18,389 nt of DNA from an uncultured Anaerolineales bacterium (GTDB lineage: Bacteria; Chloroflexota; Anaerolineae; Anaerolineales; UBA6663), in the NCBI GenBank assembly GCA_937952305.1, contig CALFZO010000075.1, forward strand, positions 1-18,389, written 5' to 3'. The position numbers and the translations under genes are program-made. Of this stretch, positions 8,001 through 14,900 are shown one piece after another. The notes under the pieces are model-generated. The model did no database searches and was not told the origin of the DNA. It worked only from the letters and a program-made list of their open reading frames with translations. Numbering within the stretch: position 1 is the first letter of the stretch; every line of letters starts with the position of its first letter.

Positions 8001-10045
8001 CGCGGCAGGGCGGCGGGCGGGATACCGCACTGGGCGACCAGGCTGATTTGGCCGGTGTCCGGGGCCACTTGCGTGATCCAGGCCATATCCAACCCGCCCG
8101 TCTCAACCAGGATGCGGCAGGTCTCTGCGAAGAGCTGCGGCGGCTCAGACAGGCGCACCATGGCTTCGTTGGCGCGGCTGAGCACTGAATACAGGCGATT
8201 GAGGCGCCGCAGGGAGGCCTCGGCGCGTTTGTGCTGCACGATTTTCCAGACGCTGTCCGCGATCAGGCGCGCGTGGCGGATGTCGGACTCATCATAGGCG
8301 TGCTCTTTGTTGCCGACCCCCAGCACCAGCACGGCTTGGCCGGCATGGTCTAAGACCGGGACGGCCAGATGGCGGGTCACCGGCGCATGTCCGTCCGGCA
8401 AGCCGCGCTTCTCGGCCAGACCGGGGTAGTCATTGTGCACCACCGGACTCTTGTGGCGGATGGCGTCCGCCCAAACGCCCGCCTGTTCCAGCGGGTAATG
8501 GCGCTCGCCGGCAGCCGAGCACTGCGCCAAAGTTGCCGCTGACCAGGTGAAGAGCCGCAGACTGGCCTGGTCTTCGTTGACGAAGTGCAGGTACCCAATG
8601 CGGCTGGCCGTGAGCTGCACAGCTTGTTCCAGGGCCAGTTGGACGGCGGCGCGTTCGTCCAGGTCATAGGCGCGCTGACTGAGCGTGAACAACAGATTGA
8701 GCCGCTTGTCTTCCAAGCGCTGCGCCTCGGCGGCGCGTTCACGTTCGGTGACGTCGTGCACGATGAGGTAGGACAGCGCGCGGCCCTGCACGGTGACAGC
8801 GCTGCGGTGGACCTCCACCGCGCGGACTTCGCCGCTGGCCAGGCGATGTTGGCACAGATTGGAGCGGGGGAGATCAGCCGACGCTGTCGGCGCGGGCTCG
8901 GCCGGCCCGGCCTCCAGATCGGCGAGTCGGCGGGTCTGCAACGAGGCGGAGCCCCAGCCGTAATAAGCGGCCGCCGCCGGATTGGCGTCCAGGATGTGGC
9001 CGGTGTCCGCGTCCACCAGCAGCATGGGCGCGTGATGGTTGGTGAACAGGCTGCGGTAGCGGGCCTCGCTCTCGGCCAGAGCCGACTCGGCCTCTTTCTG
9101 CTCGGTGATGTCCCACAAGATGCCGGCCCAATCCACGGGCCGGCCCTGGGCATCTCGCGCCAGACGCCCACGGCCGGAGAGCCAGCGCCAACTGCCATCC
9201 TTGTGGCGGGCGCGATAGGTGGTCTCGAAGATATCGTCAGCCTGCGTCAGATGCTCCTGGGCGGCCCGCAGAACGCGGACGCTCTCCTGGGGCTCGAGGC
9301 GTTCGGTCCAGGCGTCCACTGAGTTCGGGAGCTCATCGTCGCGAAAGCCCAGGAAGGCCTTGATGCGCGGCGCCAGGTAGAGCACCTTAGCCAGCTCGCC
9401 GGGCCGTTCGGGGTCCAGTTGCATGTGCCACAGGCCGCCGTGCGAGCCCTCGATGGCCAGAGCCAGGCGCGCCTCGCTCTCGCGCAGCTGCTGCTGGCTG
9501 GCGTTCAAGGCGACGTTGGCTTCTTGGATCTGGCGGACGGCCTGGCGCTCGCTGCGCGTTGTGGCCCACGCGACCGCGGCGACCAGGGCCAGGCTGCCGA
9601 GCGGGCCGATGATGAATTCGACGCGGTCCCGCCAGGCCAGGCAGACCAGGCTCAGGCCGATCAGGCCGGCCGCCCAGAAGCTGGCGCGCGGCTCCAACAG
9701 CGCGCTGGCCATGAGGATCGGCAGGGCCAAGGCGAAGAATGTGCGGCCGTGGATCAGTTCTTGCGGTGTATCACTCAGGAGGATAATCAGCGTGAGGCCG
9801 GTCAGGAACAGCCCGCTGGCCAGCCGCGGCTGGCCACGCCGGCTGAGGCCCAAGACCACGGCGCCGAGGAGGAGCGTGGCGCCGCAGGCAGCATAGACCC
9901 ACAACGTCTCCGGTCCGGCGTCACCGCCCGACCCGGTGGCCAGTCCTTCCACCCCCGCGGCGGCCATGGTGCTCAGTGTCAGCGTCTCCAACAAGCGGCG
10001 ACGGCTGCCACTCGCCCCCCTGGGGGAGTGAACGGATGGAGGCAT
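5021..10045 (-). CDS. Giant multi-sensor hybrid-free histidine kinase (5 TM, PAS-PAS-GAF x5-PAS-HisKA-HATPase)
   Basis: This 1,674-residue inner-membrane sensor kinase starts with five predicted membrane helices (about 48-68, 75-92, 102-117, 122-138, 143-161). PAS domains follow (about 185-316 and 322-436), each ending in the typical DITEQ or DVTER. Five GAF domains lie at about 455-605, 625-775, 800-955, 970-1120 and 1145-1283. A third PAS (about 1290-1400) precedes HisKA, with phospho-acceptor His1422 in GVAHEINNPLG. The ATPase domain shows Asn1567 in FVNAAQA, Asp1595 in DNGAGIP, FDPFFTTKE, GTGLGLS and GRGTTF. There is no receiver domain, so phosphate must pass to a separate regulator, most likely the overlapping REC-HD-GYP gene. 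The helices form a sensor-like N-terminus, but I cannot name the signal. The start at 10045 has a poorly spaced AGGTGG; ATG codon 27 is an alternative that would keep all domains. Confidence 0.93.
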   Translation of the reverse strand: MPPSVHSPRGASGSRRRLLETLTLSTMAAAGVEGLATGSGGDAGPETLWVYAACGATLLLGAVVLGLSRRGQPRLASGLFLTGLTLIILLSDTPQELIHGRTFFALALPILMASALLEPRASFWAAGLIGLSLVCLAWRDRVEFIIGPLGSLALVAAVAWATTRSERQAVRQIQEANVALNASQQQLRESEARLALAIEGSHGGLWHMQLDPERPGELAKVLYLAPRIKAFLGFRDDELPNSVDAWTERLEPQESVRVLRAAQEHLTQADDIFETTYRARHKDGSWRWLSGRGRLARDAQGRPVDWAGILWDITEQKEAESALAESEARYRSLFTNHHAPMLLVDADTGHILDANPAAAAYYGWGSASLQTRRLADLEAGPAEPAPTASADLPRSNLCQHRLASGEVRAVEVHRSAVTVQGRALSYLIVHDVTERERAAEAQRLEDKRLNLLFTLSQRAYDLDERAAVQLALEQAVQLTASRIGYLHFVNEDQASLRLFTWSAATLAQCSAAGERHYPLEQAGVWADAIRHKSPVVHNDYPGLAEKRGLPDGHAPVTRHLAVPVLDHAGQAVLVLGVGNKEHAYDESDIRHARLIADSVWKIVQHKRAEASLRRLNRLYSVLSRANEAMVRLSEPPQLFAETCRILVETGGLDMAWITQVAPDTGQISLVAQCGIPPAALPRIVNSFAASDDDERWVTQHALRQGRPSLNNHFVVESERQAGVVRHHAAAAFPIASGGRLVGTISLYADTAEFFDADTSQMLERLADDLGFALHAAAQDEQRRQVEHALRRLQDLEVLHQIARDVTSTLDLGRVLSLITDSVKAALEVEAASVILVDSASGDLVFMAASGRSAEAVRQVRIPRGQGIASWVIETGQAALVPDTAADPRFYTGTDRATGFATRSILAAPLTVKTRTLGVLEAINKRTGRFTEAEAQLLLLVATWAAAAIENARLYTELDRHARELAVRNEISQQLSAARTLPELLTGVAERFAEMGRGTVCLVALRDAPDRAQTEASASFPARLPAGLLQAVAGSAAFAGLLGGAEPSLYEDVSTADDWPPALTAGLEVRALLCLPLAAEGTSLGSVLIGHPQAAHFTAADVDHTLPLAQQLALALNKARMAEHLAELVGERTAQLQQKQARLEMIHAAGEAMIATLDPATLLAAAAGQLRQAFGFDQVDIWLAADGQLRWQATAGGQVDPASDADAVLTRCLERREARVLRASAEAAAPALGLVVPLLGKSGALGVIRVRCRAPARLTDEDLTSVQTVAARLALALINARLFEQVARGKSEWETTFDALAEGVALYDERWQLRRVNRALATLLALTPAELIGRAVPEALACPEPEAGPLRSALAARQKSEAEVTVGQRPRRLHVTVYPLPEPADGGGVLVARDVTEERQWQDRLIQTEKLASLGQLAAGVAHEINNPLGYVHSNLATLDRYAHDLGRVIPRYRAALREAAGAEALGAIEAGTPIDYLLQDAAQALAETQEGVERVQGIVASLKSFARADQTPELKYVDLHVGLEAALKITWNEIKYKATVERDFGTLPLVRCHPARLGQVFVNVFVNAAQAISGHGRITLRTRAQANWVSLTVQDNGAGIPAENLAHIFDPFFTTKEVGQGTGLGLSVAYGIVQEHGGRFEVESQLGRGTTFTIWLPVHGPGPEPSRDNHDHEH

Positions 10046-10103
10046 GCCACCTAGCTCATAGTCAACTCAACGCTCCCCGCCGAACGTGATGAATAGATGC
10101 CCC

Positions 10104-10132
10104 ACTGTAGTAGCGGCGGCGGCGCGTGTCAG
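10104..10132 (-). promoter_or_regulatory. Candidate promoter of the histidine kinase operon
   Basis: On the minus strand CTGACA (10132-10127) and TACAGT (10109-10104) are separated by 17 bases, matching five and four of six consensus positions. The implied start near 10097 gives a leader of about 50 bases before the kinase ATG. No operator-like repeat is evident here. Confidence 0.3.
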
Positions 10133-10200
10133 TAAGCCATCCGTGAAGAAGCGCTGGTGCTCAGCCGGCGCGGGTTGGAGCAGCGCGCAGACCTCCGCCG

Positions 10201-10223
10201 AGCGGCCAAACGGCCGGGCCGCT
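10201..10223 (-). other. Stem-loop downstream of the membrane protein gene
   Basis: AGCGGCC (10201-10207) pairs perfectly with GGCCGCT (10217-10223) across nine bases, 10 bases after the stop codon of the five-helix membrane protein on the minus strand. No T run follows, so it is not a canonical intrinsic terminator. It could stabilise the 3' end or stop transcription weakly. GC-rich sequence makes chance pairing common here. Confidence 0.25.
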
Positions 10224-10233
10224 GCGCGGTTGA

Positions 10234-10773
10234 TTAAGCGGCCAGGCTGGGCCAGCGCCGGAGCGCGACCAGCGCGACCGCTCCGCCGGACACGCTCAGC
10301 ACCAGGCCGATGTGAAGCCACAGGCCCCACAACAGGCGCGGCGGCAGCGCCAGCGCGTAAGGCAACAGCCCCAGCACGGCGGCCAGGGCCAGGCCCCAGG
10401 CCGCGTAGTGGAACAACCGCGGGCGCCCGGGGGACCCCGACCAGATCCAGACCAGCGCGCTGGCGAGGGGCAAGAAAGTCAGCAGCATCTGCAGGCCGGC
10501 GCCGAGTTCGCGGCCCCGGTCCGCGAGGCTGAGCTGGCCGGTGAGGGTCCCCACACTTAAGGTGGGCAGGGCGCCCGCCACCGTCACCAGGATCAACAGC
10601 CCGGACACCGGCTGGCCGCAATAGTCCCCGACCAGGCGCACGTAGGGCGCCGAGCACGTGTACTGGGCCGGCACGTTGATCCGCTCGAAGGCCCAGGGGC
10701 CGAGGCTGGCCAGACCCAGTAACGCCAACAGGCACAGCCCCCCGGCGCGCGAGCGCTGAGTGATCCACTGCAT
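10234..10773 (-). CDS. Five-helix membrane protein of unknown function
   Basis: This 179-residue protein has five predicted membrane helices (about 11-29, 56-75, 93-112, 122-143, 146-171). The first loop, between helices 1 and 2, holds two cysteines, Cys40 and Cys52, in YTCSAPYVRL and GDYCGQPVSG. If that loop faces outward they could form a disulfide. I do not recognise a named family. The start is well supported by AGGAGG six bases upstream of the ATG. The gene follows padR on the same strand after 49 bases, so the two are probably one operon and this protein is likely a target or partner of PadR control. A longer overlapping frame that starts at 10789 gives an arginine- and glycine-rich product with no membrane pattern, and I take it to be a shadow. 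That this is a real membrane protein is well supported; its function is unknown. Confidence 0.82.
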   Translation of the reverse strand: MQWITQRSRAGGLCLLALLGLASLGPWAFERINVPAQYTCSAPYVRLVGDYCGQPVSGLLILVTVAGALPTLSVGTLTGQLSLADRGRELGAGLQMLLTFLPLASALVWIWSGSPGRPRLFHYAAWGLALAAVLGLLPYALALPPRLLWGLWLHIGLVLSVSGGAVALVALRRWPSLAA

Positions 10774-10779
10774 GTTCAG

Positions 10780-10785
10780 CCTCCT
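10780..10785 (-). promoter_or_regulatory. Shine-Dalgarno sequence that sets the membrane protein start
   Basis: On the minus strand AGGAGG lies exactly six bases before the ATG at 10773-10771. This strongly favours the 179-residue frame over the competing longer frame, which starts at 10789, upstream of this site. Confidence 0.8.
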
Positions 10786-10822
10786 TCACCTAGCGTCAGG
10801 GGCCGCCTCGGCTCCGGCCTGA

Positions 10823-11167
10823 TCAACCGCGCGCCGCGACCATCCGGGCGCGCGCGACCTTGACGAGCTGCCGCAGGCGCGCAACTTCCGCGTCCAACAC
10901 GTGACGGCCCTGGTCCGTCAACGCGTAGAGCTTGCGCTCCCGCGCCGTTTCGCCGGCGGCCGGGTCATCCTGCCGATCAATCCAGCCCAGCTCTAACAAC
11001 CGTTTGAGGGCGCCGTACAGCGTGCCCGTGCTCAGGCTGACGCGCTCATCACTCAGCGCCAGGACATCCTTCATGATGGCGTAGCCGTGCCGGGCTCCCG
11101 GCGACAGGCTGAGCAGGATGAGCAGGGTGGTTTCGGTCAGCGGCAGTTCAGGCGATGGGTCGGGCAT
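10823..11167 (-). CDS. PadR-family transcriptional regulator
   Basis: This 114-residue protein is a winged helix-turn-helix repressor of the short PadR type. It shows the signature ILLSLSPGARHGYAIMKDV (residues 17-35), STGTLYGALKRLLELGWI (46-63) in the recognition region, the wing ERKLYALTDQGR (77-88) and a short C-terminal dimerisation helix. PadR proteins usually repress neighbouring efflux or membrane genes and their own gene until a ligand binds. It is followed 49 bases later by a five-helix membrane protein, the obvious co-transcribed target. A good promoter with an inverted repeat around its -10 box lies upstream, which fits autoregulation. The large permease gene on the other side of the GNAT gene could be a second target, but nothing in the sequence ties it to PadR. 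No strong Shine-Dalgarno is seen before the ATG. Confidence 0.92.
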   Translation of the reverse strand: MPDPSPELPLTETTLLILLSLSPGARHGYAIMKDVLALSDERVSLSTGTLYGALKRLLELGWIDRQDDPAAGETARERKLYALTDQGRHVLDAEVARLRQLVKVARARMVAARG

Positions 11168-11178
11168 GGCAGGCTCTG

Positions 11179-11199
11179 ATATGGCGTTGGACTACATAT
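11179..11199. promoter_or_regulatory. Second inverted repeat before padR
   Basis: ATATG and CATAT form a perfect five-base inverted repeat around an 11-base centre, lying 12 bases before the padR ATG in the predicted leader. Known PadR operators are often AT-containing inverted repeats of about this size, so it is an alternative or extra operator candidate. Five-base arms are short enough to arise by chance. Confidence 0.3.
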
Positions 11200-11200
11200 T

Positions 11201-11224
11201 GGGTGGCCGAATGATAAGCCACCC
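11201..11224. promoter_or_regulatory. Inverted repeat straddling the padR -10 box, candidate PadR operator
   Basis: GGGTGGC (11201-11207) and GCCACCC (11218-11224) are perfect seven-base inverted arms around ten bases that contain the padR -10 box. A dimeric regulator bound here would block RNA polymerase, so PadR autoregulation is a natural inference. The repeat could also form an RNA hairpin, but its position in the promoter favours an operator. Confidence 0.5.
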
Positions 11225-11239
11225 TCCGGCGTCCGTCAA
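11211..11239 (-). promoter_or_regulatory. Promoter of the padR-membrane protein operon
   Basis: On the minus strand TTGACG (11239-11234) and TATCAT (11216-11211) each match the sigma70 consensus at five of six positions and are separated by exactly 17 bases. The implied start near 11204 leaves a leader of about 37 bases before the padR ATG. This is the best promoter match I found in the window. Confidence 0.65.
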
Positions 11240-11257
11240 CGTGCATCAAGTACCAGG

Positions 11258-11274
11258 GGCCGCGCGCCGCGGCC
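11258..11274. other. GC-rich hairpin between the divergent padR and GNAT genes
   Basis: GGCCGCG (11258-11264) and CGCGGCC (11268-11274) form a perfect seven-base stem around a CGC loop. It stands at the border between GC-rich DNA and the AT-rich stretch that follows. No T run follows on either strand. It may insulate the divergent units or mark the edge of an inserted segment; its role is not shown by the sequence. Confidence 0.35.
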
Positions 11275-11340
11275 GTTGATCGGACCGGTCACGACCTGGC
11301 TGAAACAATGGTGGGCTTCAGTCCTAATTCTTGATAATAT

Positions 11341-11369
11341 TTGTCCCATTTTTGCTTTTCGATTACACT
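11341..11369 (+). promoter_or_regulatory. Candidate promoter of the GNAT gene
   Basis: TTGTCC (11341-11346) and TACACT (11364-11369) lie 17 bases apart, each matching four of six consensus positions, in AT-rich sequence. The implied start near 11376 gives a leader of about 26 bases. Other AT-rich hexamers nearby could serve equally well. Confidence 0.3.
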
Positions 11370-11401
11370 AATTTCTATCGGCAAACTATTACTCTATTAA
11401 C

Positions 11402-11863
11402 ATGATAACGATTCGGTTCCTCGCGGATCATCTCGATACTGTCCCTGCCTTGGCGGAATGGTTCCGCGCTCAATGGCCGGATTACTTTGCCGCCATGTCA
11501 CAAGAGGAGCTGGAGCAGGATTTCCTTGAGGCTGCTTCCCGCGACCGTCTCCCCATTCGGCTCGTGGCCTTCGAGTCCAGCGAGCTGGCCGGCACGATGG
11601 TCCTACGCGAAAACGGTACCGAGATGCTGCGCGAGTTCCAGCCAGAATTGGGCGGCTTATATGTCGCGAAATCGCATCGCAACCATGGCATCGCTACGGA
11701 ACTCATTCGCGCCGGCATGCAAGTGGCCCGCGCGCAAGGGTATGACCTGGTATTTGCCACAACGGTCGCGGCGGCAGGGATCCTGGAACGCTTAGGTTGG
11801 GAGTATCTCCAACCGGTCGTGTATCAAGATGGGCCAACGGCATTGTATCGATGTAAACTGTGA
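11402..11863 (+). CDS. GNAT-family N-acetyltransferase
   Basis: This 153-residue protein has the length and pattern of a small GNAT acetyltransferase, which transfers acetyl from acetyl-CoA to an amine. The central strand and acetyl-CoA loop are visible as GGLYVAKSHRNHGIATELI (residues 84-102), with R93-N-H-G96-I-A98 matching the R/Q-x-x-G-x-A/G motif. The C-terminal motif ILERLGWEYL (127-136) is also typical. The substrate is unknown; small GNATs act on antibiotics, polyamines, amino acids or proteins. No Shine-Dalgarno is visible before the ATG, and the upstream bases are AT-rich. Codon use includes more A and T third positions than its neighbours, which hints at acquisition from elsewhere. 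It separates the padR operon from the giant permease gene, which starts about 95 bases downstream on the same strand and may be co-transcribed. Confidence 0.9.
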   Translation: MITIRFLADHLDTVPALAEWFRAQWPDYFAAMSQEELEQDFLEAASRDRLPIRLVAFESSELAGTMVLRENGTEMLREFQPELGGLYVAKSHRNHGIATELIRAGMQVARAQGYDLVFATTVAAAGILERLGWEYLQPVVYQDGPTALYRCKL

Positions 11864-11958
11864 GCGCCGCGCAACACGCGGTGGCAAGCAACCGTCCTTG
11901 ACACTTACCAATCAGATCCCGGCAGACGGGACGCTCGGCGGCGATACCAGGCGCGCCG

Positions 11959-14900
11959 GTGGGCGCGCAGCTTGCGGCAAGGAAGGCTCGATTTCCGTTG
12001 TTCCGGCTGGCAATCCGCAACCTCCGCGCGCGCACGGCGCGGACCGCCTTCACCACGGTGGCTATCGCCCTGGGCGTCGGTCTGATCTTCGCCATGCGGC
12101 TGGCCGGGGCCACCCTCACCGAGAGCGCGCGTCTGGCGCGCGAAGGGCGGCTGGCCGGCGCCGACCTCGAGATCACCAGCGCGGCCAGCGCCCAAATCCC
12201 CCTCACGCTATTAGGGATCTTGTCCGCGCGGTCGGAGATTGAACTGGCCGCGCCGCTTTTCCGCGGCCTGGAGGGCCGGCCGAGCGGCGATGCGACCTTC
12301 ACCATGGGCGGCCCCGCCCTGGAAGGCACCGGGCTCGCGCTCTTAGGCGTCGATCCCGCCCACACGCTCACGCCCTACGACCTGGCGGCCGGCCGTTTCC
12401 TGCAGGCCGGCGACACCGCCGCCGTCCTGCTGCCCTCGGATTGGGCCGCCCTGCGCGGCCACGCCGTCGGCGGTCAGATCAAGCTCACTACCAGCGCCAA
12501 GACTCAGACCTATACCATCGTCGGCCTGCTGAAGCCGCGGCGCGACGCGCCGGCGGCCACCGCCACCGCCTGGCTGCCGATCACGACCCTCAGCGCCGCC
12601 TTCGACGCGCCGGATACGGCCACCGCCGTGCTAATCCGCCTGCGGCCCGATCAGAACCCGGAGACGGCCCAAACCGCTTTGCAGACCGCGCTCGGGGATC
12701 AATACATTGTCACCAGCGCGGCGGGCAGCAACAGCCTGAATTCGATCTACAGCATCGTCAACCTGGCCCTGCCGGTGGCCGGCTTCGCGGTCCTGCTGGC
12801 CGGCGCCTTCCTGGTCTTCAACGCCTTCGCCATCACCTTGGCCGAGCGCCGGCGCGAGATCGGCCAACTGCGCACGCTGGGCATGACGCGCCGGCAAGTG
12901 CTGACCCAGGCGTTGCTGGAGGCCGGCCTGGTGGGCGTGTTCGGCTCGGCGCTCGGCCTGTTGCTCGGCCTGGGCTTCGGGGCCGGCATGGTCGCCATCG
13001 TTCGCGCCATCAACGGCGACGGCGGCGTGGCGGCGGCCATCATCCCGTGGGACGCCTGGCCGCTGGCGGCCGGCGCCGGCGTGCTGGTGACGGTGGCCGT
13101 CACCTTTGGCCTGGCGCGCGAGGCGGCCCAGGTCAGCGCGCTGGAGGCCTTCAAGCCGCCGCTCGCCAGTGACACCAAGCACCGCGACCGGCGCGCCTGG
13201 CTGGCCGGCCTGGTGATGGTGCTGCTGGCGGCCACCGCCGGCCTGTATGCCTGGGGCGTCGAGTTCGCGCGCACGGCGCTCTCGCCCAGCTACGGCCCGA
13301 TCTTCGCGCCAGCCCTGACTTTCGGCGCCGCCGTCGTGGCGTTCCTGCCGCTCTGGCTGGATGGCCTGATCACGCTCTTGGAGCGCGGCCAATGGCTGGC
13401 CGGCCGGCTGGCCGCCGCCAGTTTGCGCCGGCAGGGATCGCGCGCCGTCGTCACCGCCGCCACGCTCACCACCAGCTTCATGCTCGTCATCGCCCTGACC
13501 GGGCTGACGCTGTTCATGGGCCAGTTCCTGCTCTCGTTCAACCTGTCCATGTTCAGCGGGCAGGTGGTGCTCATCCGCCCGTTCCCGCCCGGCACCTCGC
13601 TAGGCGCGGCCGCCGCTCTGCCCAGCCTGCCGCCGCTGCCGCCGGACCTGGAGGCCGACCTCCGCTCGCTCGAAGATGTGGCCGCCGTCAATTACTTCGC
13701 CAACGTCGCCATCCCGGGCGTAGGCGTGGAGAGCGGCTTCGGCGACCAGTACGCCTTCGGCATGCCGCTGTCCGTGATCCGCGGCAAGCGCACCTTCCCC
13801 ATCGCCGAAGGCTCGTGGGATGAAGCCGAGCGGATTTTCGCCGAACAGGAGCCGGCCATCCTCCTGCCGGAGTTGACGGGCCGCAAACTGGACAAGCACC
13901 CGGGCGATACGCTGGAGATCAACACGCTTCAAGGCCCGGTGACGTTCACGGTGGCGGCCGTGGGCGGCGGCTTCCCCATCATCAGCCCGGCCGCCGCCGC
14001 CGAATACTTTGGCTCGCACCCCTTTGGGATCATTTTTTCGCCGAAGCCCGGTGTGGCGCGCGCGGCGCTGGAGGCGCGCGTGGACGCCCTGCGGGAGCGG
14101 CACCGGTCCGAACTGGGGACGTTCGACACAGAACAACTGACGGCCACGGTCGAAACCATGCTCGGCCCGATCCAGGCGCTCTTCGGCGGGCTGACGTCGC
14201 TCTCCGGGTTGGTGGCCGCGCTGGGCATCGTGGTGACGCTGTTCGCGTCCGTGCTGGAGCGCCAGCGCGAGATCGGCACGCTGCGCGCGCTGGGCCTGCG
14301 GCGCGGCGAGGTGCGCGGCCTGGTGGTTCTGGAGGCCGGCCTGCTGGGCCTGGCCGGCGCGGGCCTGGGCGCGCTGGGCGGCCTGGGGCTGGCGGTCCTG
14401 TTCGGCCAGGGCATGAACACGGCTATGGAAGCGGTCGCCGGCATGAGCCCGGTGGAGGGCCTGCCGGTCCCGTGGGAATTGGCGCTGGCCTCATTCTTCA
14501 TCGGCCCGGCCATCGCCATGCTGGCCGCGCTCTGGCCGGCCGGCCGCGCCGCGGACGTGGACCCGGCCGTGGCCATGCGCGCCGAGGGGGCGACGGGCTT
14601 CGCGCCGCCGGCGGCCAAACGGCCGGCTAATCCGCGCCGGGCGGCGCTGCCGCGCTCTCTATCCTTCACCTTGGCCATCCGCAGCCTGGACCAGCAGCGC
14701 ACCCGCACCTATCTCAGCCTGATCGCCATCGCGCTCGGGACAGGCATGACCATTGCCGGCGACATGCTCAGCCAATCCATCATCGGCGTGGTCACGCGCA
14801 CCGAGGATCTGCGCGCCATCGGCGAGGGGCTATGGAGCCAACTCGACCCGGCCTTCAAGGGCATCGGGGCCGGCATCATGCTGGCGGCCGGCTTCCTGAT

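Noticed and set aside
10067..10789. A 240-residue minus-strand frame overlapping the membrane protein gene
   Set aside because: Its product is rich in Arg, Gly and Pro with no domain or membrane pattern. The 179-residue frame in the same place has five clean helices and an ideal Shine-Dalgarno.
11898..11926. Promoter for the giant permease gene from the perfect TTGACA at 11898
   Set aside because: At 15-18 bases downstream only GC-rich hexamers occur, none resembling a -10 box.
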